Shown here: positions 55,252-64,000 of the stretch, one piece after another
How the letters are laid out: each line of letters opens with the position of its first letter
Numbering within the stretch: position 1 is the first letter of the stretch
Origin: Leptospira sp.
Lineage (GTDB): Bacteria > Spirochaetota > Leptospiria > Leptospirales > Leptospiraceae
Assembly: GCA_027533185.1 (NCBI GenBank)
Contig: JAPZTS010000016.1
Span: 1 to 64,000, forward strand
Length of the DNA stretch: 64,000 nt
Direction: 5' to 3'
Notes under the pieces: generated by a model
What the model was told of the DNA's origin: nothing
What the model saw: only the letters and a program-made list of their open reading frames with translations
The model's database searches: none
Made by a program: the position numbers and the translations under genes

Positions 55252-55280
55252 TATATACCCCCTAGGGTATATTGAATCAA
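55252..55280 (-). promoter_or_regulatory. DUF302 promoter overlaid by a CsoR/CstR-type operator
   Basis: On the minus strand TTGATT (55280-55275), a 17-base spacer and TATATA (55257-55252) form a sigma-70 promoter. Across the spacer and -10 lies the inverted repeat ATATACCC-CCTA-GGGTATAT (55253-55272), perfect in both 8-base arms, of the G/C-tract type bound by CsoR-family repressors such as CsoR and CstR. The predicted start is only a few bases from the ATG, so the leader is very short. Confidence 0.6.
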
Positions 55281-55316
55281 ACAGGAAAGCAAGCAGTTTT
55301 TCTTGAATTTCGCTGA

Positions 55317-55757
55317 TTATTCTTTTTTCGGGAGTTTTTGCATCTCTTCGACAGAAGGGAGGGCATTGGAACTATGGCGGATCTCTCCATTCGTATTGAG
55401 AAGATAGTACATAGGTAGGCCCGTAGTTTTGATTTCTGAAAAGCGATCGTCTAGGATTAAAGATTCGAATTCTTTGTCGCGCGGAGTGTAATTTAAAAGT
55501 ACATAAGTCCCCAAATCTGGTTTCCCTTCGCCACACTCGAGGCCCTTCAGCATCTCACACCTAGCGCTTGTAATCGCAATTAGGATCAACTTTCCCTCTC
55601 TTTGGGCCTGCGCAAACGCAAAGGACTTATTGTGGCCCCAGTGGATTTCTTCACCTACCATTTGGTTTAGGCGGACATAGCCATAAACGAGAAGGAGGAT
55701 AAAAAGAGGCATGGCAAGGAATCCAAGAAGGTAAAAAACGCGGGAATATTTTTGCAT
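55317..55757 (-). CDS. Membrane-anchored thioredoxin-like protein
   Basis: A 146-residue protein with one N-terminal helix (about 8-31) followed by a thioredoxin-like domain. The active-site region reads TSARCEMLKGLEC, so the usual CxxC is widened (C-x7-C), and GLPMYYLLNTNGEI looks like the cis-Pro strand. It may act outside the cytoplasm. It is upstream of the DUF302 gene on the same strand, but a promoter lies between. Confidence 0.65.
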   Translation of the reverse strand: MQKYSRVFYLLGFLAMPLFILLLVYGYVRLNQMVGEEIHWGHNKSFAFAQAQREGKLILIAITSARCEMLKGLECGEGKPDLGTYVLLNYTPRDKEFESLILDDRFSEIKTTGLPMYYLLNTNGEIRHSSNALPSVEEMQKLPKKE

Positions 55758-55872
55758 ACCCTTTCCATAGATTTTAAAAAACAGCTTTCCGCCAATCGCA
55801 ATTCTAAAAAAAAACTACACCGATCCAAGGAACCAATGAAACTGGTATTTTAGAACGTGTTAGGAGAATTAG

Positions 55873-56718
55873 ATGGAAATTTGGTATACGGAAAAATTGG
55901 AATTAGAAAAAGGTCGGGCAGTCAGTTACCGCGTCACAAAAACCATCGAAAGTCTCCAGTCTCCCTTCCAAAAAATAGATATTTTTGAAACTCAATCCTT
56001 TGGTCGGATGTTCACCTTAGATGGTGTAACAATGGTTACGAACAAGGATGAACATTCTTACCATGAAATGATTGCTCATATCCCCATGATGAGCCATCCC
56101 AATCCAGAATCCGTACTTGTAATCGGTGGTGGAGATGGTGGAACAGTTCGCGAAGTACTAAAACACCCATCAGTCAAAGAAGTTGTGTTATGTGAAATTG
56201 ATAAAGCAGTCGTTGATATTAGTTACAAATACTTCCCAGAATGTGCGGATGCCATGAGAGATCCAAAAGTGATCCACCACTATGACGACGGTGCAAAATT
56301 TGCTCGTGACAACAAAGGTCGATTTGATGTGATTCTTGTAGACTCAAGCGACCCTGTTGGCCCAGCAGAAGTTCTATTCAAGGAACCGTTTTACAGAGAT
56401 ATGGCGAGTGCTTTAAAACCGACCGGAATTATTGCAACACAAGCCGAGTCTTTTTGGTATCATGGAGATATTATATCCTCTCTTTTCGATTTTATCCCTA
56501 AGATCTTCCCGGAATATGGGTATTACTATACTACCATTCCAACGTATCCATCAGGGATTATTGGATTCACCTTTCTATCAAATGCAATTGATCCTTATTC
56601 TGTAACACCAGATTCAAAACGTGTACCCAAAGGGTTGAAATACTATAGCCCCGAGATCCACAAAGCGGCCTTTGTCTTACCAGAATTTGCGAAGGCTTAT
56701 ATCAAACGAAAAGGATAG
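55873..56718 (+). CDS. speE: Spermidine synthase
   Basis: Transfers an aminopropyl group from decarboxylated S-adenosylmethionine to putrescine. The 281-residue protein has VIGGGDGGTVREVLKH (about 84-99), the catalytic DSSDPVGPA segment (about 158-166) and the usual N-terminal beta domain. It is the first gene of a plus-strand run to 64000. Confidence 0.95.
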   Translation: MEIWYTEKLELEKGRAVSYRVTKTIESLQSPFQKIDIFETQSFGRMFTLDGVTMVTNKDEHSYHEMIAHIPMMSHPNPESVLVIGGGDGGTVREVLKHPSVKEVVLCEIDKAVVDISYKYFPECADAMRDPKVIHHYDDGAKFARDNKGRFDVILVDSSDPVGPAEVLFKEPFYRDMASALKPTGIIATQAESFWYHGDIISSLFDFIPKIFPEYGYYYTTIPTYPSGIIGFTFLSNAIDPYSVTPDSKRVPKGLKYYSPEIHKAAFVLPEFAKAYIKRKG

Positions 56719-56737
56719 TGAGTCCGATTTGAAGTCT

Positions 56738-58003
56738 ATGAATCGCAAATTACTTGTTCTGCTAATCGTGTCTTTCTTTGCCTCCGTGAGCCCTATAATT
56801 CCTAATGAAGTTAAGGCAACAAAACTAGAGTTAGAGGCAGAGGAAGCGGAGAAAAAAGGTGATATGAGGAAGGCCGAATCGCTTCGGATCCAAGCTGCAA
56901 CGCTAAGAAAGTATTTCTTCCGCCCTTTCCAGGATGGGTACTTGGGTAGGAATAAAGAAGACCGGGATCATAAGTTACCAAATGCGATCTCCTTTAGCGG
57001 AAGAAATTTTTTAGGTGGTAGCTGGGAATTGGGATTTCGCTTCATTGCAAACGAGGGTTTCTTTTATCCAGGGAGAACGTGGGCTGATGATGATGGTGCT
57101 ATTGCATTCCAAGGGAATAGTTTTTTCAAACCGAGAGGAGGGGTGGGCTATCAAAATATTGAACCACTCCCATTTTCCTCCGAATCACCAACTAACTATG
57201 GCAGGAAAAATGCGCTTACACCAAAGTTTCTTTACAAACATAATTCCAAAAAATGGGGTCTAGAATATTCGAATATTCCCTTCCAAACAGGATACAATTA
57301 TTACAGCTTTGGTTTTATAAACAATCCTTTGACTGCTTGGCATGACAGTCGAATCCGTATTCAAGATCACAAACTGGTTTTAAAAATTTATGATGAATTA
57401 ACGAAAGATATGTGGTTTAGTTGGGACTTCGGCCTTAGGATGGGTCAAATAAAAACAGATACTGCTTATACTTCAGCCTCTCTAGGAGAAGGTAGATCCG
57501 CAAGCGACGTTACTAATTTTACGGCAGCAAGTGCTGGCTTTAAATTTTACCATGCAGTCATAAAAGAATTTTCATATGAACTAGGCGGAGACCTCTTTCT
57601 AACTCCTTTTGGAAGTCTACGTTACAATAGAACAGTACTTAAGAATGCCAATTCTTTTGATCTCTACCGAGGTGCAAATTTAGCTGTAGACGAGGTGTAT
57701 TCGATTCGTTCCGCAGATTCGCTTCGGACGAACATAGCCGGATTGGATATTTTGGTTCAGGCAAATTTTATGCCGATATCCAATCACAAATTTAGTTTGG
57801 GAGTCCAATCGATACAATATTCATTTAGAGCAAATGAATCGAAAATGCCAACTATACTTGCGTTAACTGAAGAAAGTTACCTTTCTGGTTTAAGGGACTA
57901 TTATTTCAGTTCTGCCTTTTATGAAGCCGATGGAAATCCTAATCGACCCACACGCTCATATTCTATTTTCAACTACTACTTTGGGTATTCATATGTTTTT
58001 TAG
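56738..58003 (+). CDS. Outer-membrane-like protein of unknown function
   Basis: A 421-residue protein from the ATG at 56738 with a signal peptide (about 1-22), a short helical Glu/Ala/Lys segment (about 28-50) and a long region of alternating aromatic and polar residues consistent with beta strands, ending in an aromatic FNYYFGYSYVF, as in outer-membrane beta barrels. No family is recognised. It starts 19 bases after speE. Confidence 0.65.
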   Translation: MNRKLLVLLIVSFFASVSPIIPNEVKATKLELEAEEAEKKGDMRKAESLRIQAATLRKYFFRPFQDGYLGRNKEDRDHKLPNAISFSGRNFLGGSWELGFRFIANEGFFYPGRTWADDDGAIAFQGNSFFKPRGGVGYQNIEPLPFSSESPTNYGRKNALTPKFLYKHNSKKWGLEYSNIPFQTGYNYYSFGFINNPLTAWHDSRIRIQDHKLVLKIYDELTKDMWFSWDFGLRMGQIKTDTAYTSASLGEGRSASDVTNFTAASAGFKFYHAVIKEFSYELGGDLFLTPFGSLRYNRTVLKNANSFDLYRGANLAVDEVYSIRSADSLRTNIAGLDILVQANFMPISNHKFSLGVQSIQYSFRANESKMPTILALTEESYLSGLRDYYFSSAFYEADGNPNRPTRSYSIFNYYFGYSYVF

Positions 58004-58700
58004 AGCATTGTTTGTTCTGTTTTTTTTCGGAAGTTTTTCTCATTGTGCGATTTCATTGCGTGTCTATCGACCGTTCCCAATGGAAGATCCATTTGAGTTC
58101 ATTCAAAAATTCCCCAATATCCAAGTGGTTGTGGTCGATGAAAATCCAGTAAAAATGGCCGATTATGATGGCTATTTCTTTGAGGCAGAAGGTTTGCAAA
58201 ATGAATATGGGCCACTCTCGTATTTGATACGAAAAGAACTTACGATTCGTGCCAACCTATATCCAAAACTGTTAGAAAAAGGAGGAAAAATTGAGGTCAA
58301 AGAATTCCTCCTTCACTCTCTCGATCGATGCTCCAAAAATCGTGTAGAGGTTTCTATGAAGGCAAATCTCCAAATAGCTGGTGGATCTGTAGAGACTTTT
58401 GAATATTCTGATTTTATAGAATCAAAAGTTACAAACTGTTACCTAACAGGTAGTAGCCTCTTGATTTTACCTCTCCTTTGGTATGTTCCTTATAACGGAT
58501 TTCGTGGCAACCGAGAGGACCAGTTGAATCTACTTGGAAGAAATGCTTTAGAGGAATTCTTTCGTTTTGTAGAGACAAACTCTGCTTCCAATAAAAATAT
58601 AAAACCAGAGAGCATAGATCTCAAGAAAAGAGACCCAAAAGCAAAGAAGTCACAAGAATCTATCGATCCCAAAATCAAGGACATAATGGATAGCTTATGA
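57993..58700 (+). CDS. Lipoprotein of unknown function
   Basis: A 235-residue lipoprotein from the ATG at 57993, overlapping the previous gene by 11 bases, with signal MFFRALFVLFFFGSFSHC and a mature part of mixed strands and helices. Its stop overlaps the next start as ATGA. Family not recognised. Confidence 0.65.
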   Translation: MFFRALFVLFFFGSFSHCAISLRVYRPFPMEDPFEFIQKFPNIQVVVVDENPVKMADYDGYFFEAEGLQNEYGPLSYLIRKELTIRANLYPKLLEKGGKIEVKEFLLHSLDRCSKNRVEVSMKANLQIAGGSVETFEYSDFIESKVTNCYLTGSSLLILPLLWYVPYNGFRGNREDQLNLLGRNALEEFFRFVETNSASNKNIKPESIDLKKRDPKAKKSQESIDPKIKDIMDSL

Positions 58701-59560
58701 AAACGATTGGATATTTAAAGTTGTATATCGTATTGCTAGTGTTAGTTCTTTTTAACTGTTATTCTCTGGAAAAATCTTATACCTATGGGAATCCTTACCA
58801 TGAGAGCCCAGCGTTCCAAGAGGATGATCCTCAGTTTGAAGAAGGTGAGCCTTATGTTGTTTTAGATAGTATTGGAAATTACTTTTTTTCGATTCCTTCT
58901 AAGTTGATTCTTTGGAATCGGAAAGCAGACAACCACCACATATCCAAAGAAACAAAAGAATATTTAATCAATTATATCAAAAAAAATAATCTTCGAGATG
59001 TTAAGGTTAGGTTCAACCAATACGCCCCATTGTCAGAATGGAGACGACTTTCAAAAAACCAGAATATCAATCCATTTGTACGATACTTTTTTGGATCCAT
59101 TTCCTTGATTTCGTATACATTCTTGCCAGGTAGACTGTTTGCAGGGACGATTGGAGGAGACCACTACAACTCCTTCACCAATACAATCAACCTCTATTCT
59201 GATATTCCAGCGGTTGCAATCCATGAAGGTGGGCATGCAAAAGACTTTTCACTCAGAGAAAAAAGAACTGCCTATGCAGCAGCCTATGCTATCCCTTTTG
59301 TTGGGGCTTTATACCATGAAGCAAGAGCAACCGATGATACATTGAATTATTTTGCTGAGCTAGATGATCGCAAGCAACTAGAGGAGTCTCATGAAGTTTT
59401 GATTCCTGCCTATTCCACATATGTGGGAGGTGCGATAGGCGATATAGTTACAAACCCTATAACGATAGCTACGATCATTCCAGGTCACGTATATGGACGT
59501 TACAAAAAAAGGGATATTGACTTGGAGCTTTCCAAGCGAAAGGATCGAAAAAAACAATGA
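58697..59560 (+). CDS. Lipoprotein with zinc metallopeptidase motif (HEGGH)
   Basis: A 287-residue lipoprotein (lipidated Cys21). AVAIHEGGHAKDF puts an HExxH zinc-binding motif at His176-Glu177-His180, followed by YHEARATD at 206-213, where Glu208 is a good third ligand, as in M48/Oma1-type peptidases. A hydrophobic segment precedes the motif. A metallopeptidase of the envelope is inferred. Its ends overlap both neighbours by 4 bases. Confidence 0.68.
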   Translation: MKTIGYLKLYIVLLVLVLFNCYSLEKSYTYGNPYHESPAFQEDDPQFEEGEPYVVLDSIGNYFFSIPSKLILWNRKADNHHISKETKEYLINYIKKNNLRDVKVRFNQYAPLSEWRRLSKNQNINPFVRYFFGSISLISYTFLPGRLFAGTIGGDHYNSFTNTINLYSDIPAVAIHEGGHAKDFSLREKRTAYAAAYAIPFVGALYHEARATDDTLNYFAELDDRKQLEESHEVLIPAYSTYVGGAIGDIVTNPITIATIIPGHVYGRYKKRDIDLELSKRKDRKKQ

Positions 59561-60420
59561 ATCCTTCCCAGTCCAAATCTGAGTCTTTGCCAAACAATAG
59601 CTTTTTATCCAAATTCAATCGTAGGCGAGAGGAGCTTAGATCGGTACTATGTATCGGTCTGGATCCAGAATTTGAAAAACTTCCAGAGATTTGCCAAAAA
59701 TCGGACACTCCTCTTTTTGAATTTTGTAAAACCATTGTTTCCTCCACATATATGTATGCGGCGGCATGGAAGCCAAATATAGCCTTTTTTGAGCGTTTTG
59801 GTGGAAAGGGTCTTTTGGAATTCGAATCTTATGTTCGTTATGCGAAAGAAATTTCTCCAGATGTCCCGATTATTGCCGACGCCAAAAGAGGGGATTTAGC
59901 CAACACAGCGAAAGAGTATGCAAAATACTATTTTGAATTCTTAGGTGTAGATGCACTTACGGTTAGTCCCTATATGGGAAAAGATAGTTTGACACCTTAC
60001 TTGGACTTAGGTGGCACCATTTTTGTATTGGGGCTTACTTCAAACCCGTCATCCGTAGATTTTCAAAAACAGAAACTATCGCATAACAATCGATATCTGT
60101 ACGAAGAAGTTGCCTTACAAATGGAGGCTCTAGGTCGTTCTTATCCTGGACAAGTGGGACTAGTTGTAGGGGGAACACATCCAGATGAGCTTTTAAAGTT
60201 ACGACAACTTCTTCCCGATCTTTATTTTTTAATTCCAGGCTTTGGCGCACAGGGTGGTGATTTGGCTTCGATTCTTTCCTCTTCAGGTAAGAATTCCGTT
60301 GTTAATTCCTCCAGAGGTATAACTCTTTCTTCGAATTCTTCGGAATTTGGGTCCATCGCACAAGAGAAGGCAAAAATGGTACACCAAGCAATGAACGAAG
60401 AATTTATGAGTCTAGTCTAA
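59557..60420 (+). CDS. pyrF: Orotidine 5'-phosphate decarboxylase, type 2
   Basis: Last step of UMP synthesis. The 287 residues fit the longer type 2 form with the catalytic DAKRGD at 108-113 (Lys110). It starts with an ATGA overlap in the lipoprotein gene, an unusual neighbour for a pyrimidine gene. Confidence 0.93.
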   Translation: MNPSQSKSESLPNNSFLSKFNRRREELRSVLCIGLDPEFEKLPEICQKSDTPLFEFCKTIVSSTYMYAAAWKPNIAFFERFGGKGLLEFESYVRYAKEISPDVPIIADAKRGDLANTAKEYAKYYFEFLGVDALTVSPYMGKDSLTPYLDLGGTIFVLGLTSNPSSVDFQKQKLSHNNRYLYEEVALQMEALGRSYPGQVGLVVGGTHPDELLKLRQLLPDLYFLIPGFGAQGGDLASILSSSGKNSVVNSSRGITLSSNSSEFGSIAQEKAKMVHQAMNEEFMSLV

Positions 60421-60439
60421 GGTAAAACTAGGGGTATTT

Positions 60440-61708
60440 GTGAGACAAACATTGGCAATTGTAGGCACAGGGGTGTCAGGACTTGGTGCAGCTTATTTTT
60501 TAAAGAATGATTACGACCTGACACTATTTGAATCAGGTGATTATGTAGGCGGGCATACAAATACAGTAGATGTCGATGAGGAGGGTCAATCGATCCCTAT
60601 TGATACTGGCTTTATCGTTTTTAACCACGTAACCTATCCCAATTTGCTACGTTTGTTCCAAACCTTAGGAGTTCCGACAAAGAAGTCGGATATGTCGTTT
60701 AGTGTACAACACATTCCAACAGGTCTTGAATTTTGCGGATCCGGACTAGATGGTCTCTTTGCCCAGAGACGAAATCTCTTTCGACCGAGATATCTTAAAA
60801 TGCTACTTGAGATCAATCGGTTCAATGAAAATGCACCTAAAATCCTGGACGATCCCAAATACAATGACTGGGACTTGGGCAAGTATATGTCTCATTTTAA
60901 GTATGGGAAGGATATCTTAGATTTTTATTTGGTTCCTATGAGCTCCGCTGTTTGGTCCACACCACCTGATCTTATGCTCCAATTCCCGGCTAAAACGCTT
61001 ATTCGCTTCTTTTTTAACCATGGATTTTTAGGGTTAAATACACAACACCAATGGTATACGGTAGATGGTGGATCTCGAGAGTATGTAAGAAGGATCCTTC
61101 CGCCAATCCAAGATCGAGTCCGTTTGAATTCTCCTGTAACAAAAATTAGGCGAAACGGTGTTAAAGTAGATATTGTATTAAAAAATGGTGAGATCCAAAG
61201 TTTTGACAAAGTTGTCTGTGCTACGCATGGGCATATCACAGCAAAACTTTTAGAAAATCCAACACCACTAGAGAAAGAACTTCTTCCTCTTTACAAATAC
61301 CAAGACAATTGGGCGACTCTTCATACCGACGATTTGGATATGCCAAAAACCAAAAAATCATGGTCTAGTTGGAATTACAGGATTGTAAATGGTGCAAAAG
61401 GTGAGGTTTTACCCTATACGATTTACTGGATGAACCGCTTGCAGAATGTTTCAAAAAAGAAAAATTATTTTGTAACAATCAACGACCCAGACCGTGTTTC
61501 TCCTTCAAAATTAATCAAAAAGATCCAATACGAACATCCGCTTTTTTCTGTTGAGGCCTCTCTCGGACAAGAAAAATTACCAAGGTTGAATGAAGATGGG
61601 CCGATTTATTATTGTGGGGCATATTTTCGGTATGGATTTCATGAAGATGGATTCTTGTCCGCTGTGAATGTTGCGAAGGCAATTTTAAAAAGAGATCCAT
61701 GGGCGTAA
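60440..61708 (+). CDS. FAD-dependent amine-oxidase-like oxidoreductase
   Basis: A 422-residue flavoprotein with the GTGVSGLGAAYFL dinucleotide motif at the N-terminus and the VGGHTNTV follow-on, and a C-terminal CGAYFRYGFHEDGFLSA. In many bacteria this type sits beside DUF1365 and cyclopropane synthase genes, and in those it is thought to modify fatty acids. Its stop overlaps the next gene by 10 bases. GTG start at 60440. Confidence 0.85.
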   Translation: MRQTLAIVGTGVSGLGAAYFLKNDYDLTLFESGDYVGGHTNTVDVDEEGQSIPIDTGFIVFNHVTYPNLLRLFQTLGVPTKKSDMSFSVQHIPTGLEFCGSGLDGLFAQRRNLFRPRYLKMLLEINRFNENAPKILDDPKYNDWDLGKYMSHFKYGKDILDFYLVPMSSAVWSTPPDLMLQFPAKTLIRFFFNHGFLGLNTQHQWYTVDGGSREYVRRILPPIQDRVRLNSPVTKIRRNGVKVDIVLKNGEIQSFDKVVCATHGHITAKLLENPTPLEKELLPLYKYQDNWATLHTDDLDMPKTKKSWSSWNYRIVNGAKGEVLPYTIYWMNRLQNVSKKKNYFVTINDPDRVSPSKLIKKIQYEHPLFSVEASLGQEKLPRLNEDGPIYYCGAYFRYGFHEDGFLSAVNVAKAILKRDPWA

Positions 61709-62523
61709 TTTCAAGTATGTATCTTTCGGATGTAGTTCATGTAAGGACTGCGCCGACCTTTCATAAATTCAAATATAGGGTTTTTAACTTCTATTTGGAT
61801 TTGGAAGAGATCCCTAAATTAGTTTCTTCATCATTCTTTTTTTCACACAATCGGTTCAATCTATTTAGCTTTTATGACAAGGATCATATCCAAATGGGGA
61901 AGGCCACTTGTCTTGAAAATGTAAAAGAGTTTGCCATACAATCTGGTATTACGAAAGAAATTGTAAATGTAAAACTTTTGACAAATCTCAGAGTTCTTGG
62001 CTATGTTTTCAATCCAGTTAGTTTCTACTTTTGTTTTGATGGTGTTGGCAAACTCGTTTGTGCAATTCCGGAAGTAGGAAACACATTTGGCGAAATCAAA
62101 CCATATTTAGGTTTGCCAAGCCAAAACACCAAACAAACGATAGCTGATCCAGATGTTTACCTACGCGAACCTAAAAATTTTTATGTTTCTCCTTTTATAC
62201 CTTTAGATTCTGAGTTCGAATTTCGTTTGAATGTTCCAGAAGAATCTTTAAAGATTGGGGTTGACTCTTATGAGTCCGGAGAACGAATCCTTACTACATC
62301 CTTTATTGGGAAAAAAAAGAATTTTTCTACTTTAAACTTGGTAAAACTTTTTGCCCAATTTCCTCTTATAACCGTCAAAGTTATAGCATTGATACATTGG
62401 CAGGCAATGTGGCTTTGGCTCAAAAAAATTCCTTATATCAAAAAAAATAATAATTTAGAGAAACAAACAGGAGTTCCCCTTGGACAAGTCAGCAAACCAG
62501 TCTCTCTTGCAAGAAACAATTGA
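61699..62523 (+). CDS. DUF1365 domain protein
   Basis: A 274-residue soluble protein of the DUF1365 family, recognisable by the early RTAPTFHKFKYRVFNFYLDL block and NPVSFYFCFD (about 109-118). Function unknown; always near fatty-acid modification genes. The start overlaps the FAD gene. Confidence 0.85.
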   Translation: MGVISSMYLSDVVHVRTAPTFHKFKYRVFNFYLDLEEIPKLVSSSFFFSHNRFNLFSFYDKDHIQMGKATCLENVKEFAIQSGITKEIVNVKLLTNLRVLGYVFNPVSFYFCFDGVGKLVCAIPEVGNTFGEIKPYLGLPSQNTKQTIADPDVYLREPKNFYVSPFIPLDSEFEFRLNVPEESLKIGVDSYESGERILTTSFIGKKKNFSTLNLVKLFAQFPLITVKVIALIHWQAMWLWLKKIPYIKKNNNLEKQTGVPLGQVSKPVSLARNN

Positions 62524-63793
62524 ACCGGGTCTTTTTTCCGGTATAGACCAAAAGTCAAAATCCGAGCAGTATAAGATTTACAAATCAATCTTTTTTAAGG
62601 CTCTCAGTGGAATGAAACGCGGATCCCTTCGCCTAATCCTTCCCGATGGTTCTCAAGCCTTGTTAGGTGACCCAAATTCAAAATTTGATGCTAAATTCCA
62701 TTCTGGACTAATGCATATCAAAAATCCTGTGTTTTTTAGAAAAGCAGTTCTGCATGGAGATATTGGTTTCTCCGAAGCCTACTTGACCGGCGATTGGGAC
62801 ACTGATTCTATCGAAAACGTAATCTCATGGTTTATTTTAAATGTGGATGAGGCACCAAATTTAAGTGGAGCCAAGAAAAAACTATTCCATCTGGATCTCT
62901 TTAACCTTGGAAATAAGTTTTTACATTTCTTAAGAAGAAATACACTCAAAGGTAGCAAAAAGAATATTGTGGAGCATTATGACCTTGGGAATAGTTTTTA
63001 TAAACTTTTCCTCGATCCGACAATGACCTACAGTTCGGCCTATTTCACGGAGTTAGATCAGAGTTTGGAAGCAGCACAAGTCAAAAAGGTAGATTTGCTT
63101 TGCCAAAAGCTCAAACTCACTCCGGAAGACCACCTACTTGAAATTGGAAGTGGTTGGGGGTTCCTTTCTATCCATGCCGCGAAGAATTACGGATGTCGCG
63201 TAACAACAGTTACTCTCTCGGAAGAGCAATATGCATTTGCAAAGGATAGGATAGCCAAAGAAGGTCTTTCTGATAAGATAGATATTCGTATTCAGGACTA
63301 CCGCAAATTAGATGGCCAATATACAAAACTAGTTTCCGTGGAAATGTTGGAAGCTGTTGGTGATGCATATTATGAAACTTTCTTTAAAAAATGCCAAGAG
63401 CTTCTAGTTCCAAGTGGAATTATGGCATTGCAGGTCATTACTTGCCCTGATTCACGTTTCCAAGCATTTAAAAAAGGTATCGATTTCATTCAAAAGCATA
63501 TCTTCCCAGGAAGCCTTCTTCCCTCGATTGGTCGGATGAATCAGGCAATCAACAGGACTGGAGACATGTATCTCCATAATCTTGAAGATATGGGTTTGAA
63601 TTATGCGAAAACCCTGCGTCTTTGGCAAAAAGCTTTCGAAGACAATCTCATAGAAGTGAGAGCACAAGGGTACAGCGAAGGATTTATTCGCAAATGGAAG
63701 TTTTATCTTTCCTATTGTGCTGCTGCTTTCCAGATGCGAAATATCAGCGTGGTGCAGATGGTCTATACGAGACCAAACAACCTGACAATCTAA
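62480..63793 (+). CDS. cfa: Cyclopropane-fatty-acyl-phospholipid synthase-like methyltransferase
   Basis: SAM-dependent enzyme acting on unsaturated phospholipid acyl chains. The 437-residue protein has the SAM-binding LLEIGSGWGFLSIHAAK and the active-site region KLVSVEMLEAVGD. It starts at TTG 62480 with AGGAG 6 bases upstream, 44 bases inside the DUF1365 gene. The trio suggests production of modified, possibly furan, cyclopropane or methyl-branched, fatty acids. Confidence 0.9.
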   Translation: MDKSANQSLLQETIEPGLFSGIDQKSKSEQYKIYKSIFFKALSGMKRGSLRLILPDGSQALLGDPNSKFDAKFHSGLMHIKNPVFFRKAVLHGDIGFSEAYLTGDWDTDSIENVISWFILNVDEAPNLSGAKKKLFHLDLFNLGNKFLHFLRRNTLKGSKKNIVEHYDLGNSFYKLFLDPTMTYSSAYFTELDQSLEAAQVKKVDLLCQKLKLTPEDHLLEIGSGWGFLSIHAAKNYGCRVTTVTLSEEQYAFAKDRIAKEGLSDKIDIRIQDYRKLDGQYTKLVSVEMLEAVGDAYYETFFKKCQELLVPSGIMALQVITCPDSRFQAFKKGIDFIQKHIFPGSLLPSIGRMNQAINRTGDMYLHNLEDMGLNYAKTLRLWQKAFEDNLIEVRAQGYSEGFIRKWKFYLSYCAAAFQMRNISVVQMVYTRPNNLTI

Positions 63794-63845
63794 AGTCTGA
63801 TAAAAACATCTTGCCAAATTTGAAATTGGATCTTACAAATCTCGT

Positions 63846-64000
63846 ATGAGAGAAACAAGGTCCAGTTTTGAATTTGATGAATCCGTTGAGAGAATCTGGT
63901 CAGCCATTACTGTTTACGAAATCCTAGTCCACTGGCTTGCGGATGAGGTGCGAGGAAGGCCAAGAGAAGGGGCAGAATTTTCTTGGACTTGGAAGCTGGG
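63846..64000 (+). CDS. SRPBCC family protein, partial at right edge
   Basis: An ATG at 63846 opens a frame that runs past the right edge. The first 51 residues read as a START/SRPBCC helix-grip protein (RSSFEFDESVERIWSAIT, then a helix and beta strand). Such proteins occur beside the CFA/DUF1365 cluster. Only the N-terminus is visible. Confidence 0.6.
   Translation, partial: MRETRSSFEFDESVERIWSAITVYEILVHWLADEVRGRPREGAEFSWTWKL

Noticed and set aside
1..64000. tRNA, rRNA, CRISPR arrays, insertion sequences, prophage and toxin-antitoxin or defence islands
   Set aside because: No tRNA T-loops, regular repeats, transposase motifs or phage-type genes were seen on reading either strand.

Overview
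The window looks like chromosomal DNA of a spirochaete, most likely Leptospira and perhaps a saprophytic lineage. The evidence is moderate to low GC (about 40% by eye), spirochaete-style lipoprotein signals, many Leptospira-like lineage-specific lipoproteins, and ordinary single-copy housekeeping genes. No rRNA, tRNA, CRISPR array, insertion sequence or prophage was seen. Both strands are densely coded, with many 4-base ATGA overlaps, so most genes sit in operons.

Layout. 1-5800: a truncated membrane protein, a lytic transglycosylase, a YHS-domain protein coupled to aspartate ammonia-lyase, two small exported proteins, then a Spy/CnrX-like lipoprotein, an ECF sigma factor and a small one-helix membrane protein that resembles a metal or envelope stress sensing unit. 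5802-14440: a complete cbb3 cytochrome oxidase operon on the minus strand (ccoN, O, Q, P, G, H, I, S and a SafE-like membrane protein). A convergent 107-residue gene shares the same FNR/FixK-type DNA box. 14445-27290: a coiled-coil membrane protein, gltD/gltB, TPM-domain protein, shikimate kinase, HDOD and CheD proteins, and a TraB-family protein.

27335-37212: a small Cys/His-containing lipoprotein beside a Csp-like copper-storage protein, a lipase-fold protein that has lost its serine nucleophile, UDP-sugar pyrophosphorylase, and an ExbB-TonB-pseudopapain group in which the papain-like domain has lost both Cys and His of its catalytic site. 37221-48411: an RND efflux pump, a PilZ protein, methylmalonyl-CoA mutase (two subunits plus MeaB), lysoplasmalogenase, and a ferritin-like protein with a histone H1-like tail behind a Fur-box-like promoter. 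48421-54846: an EamA transporter, then a minus-strand block of lineage-specific lipoproteins and a GDSL hydrolase, followed by the only gene-poor gap. 54847-64000: a DUF302 gene behind a CsoR/CstR-type operator, a thioredoxin-like protein, and a long plus-strand operon-like run (speE, an outer-membrane-like protein, two lipoproteins, pyrF, then FAD oxidoreductase, DUF1365, cyclopropane-fatty-acid synthase and the start of an SRPBCC protein).

The best leads are regulatory or concern degenerate enzymes: the shared 14-base FNR-type box, the ccoN leader hairpin that can pair with its own ribosome binding site, the DUF302 operator-promoter, the ferritin/H1 chimera and the pseudo-papain linked to TonB/ExbB. 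No complete novel defence or mobile system was found.
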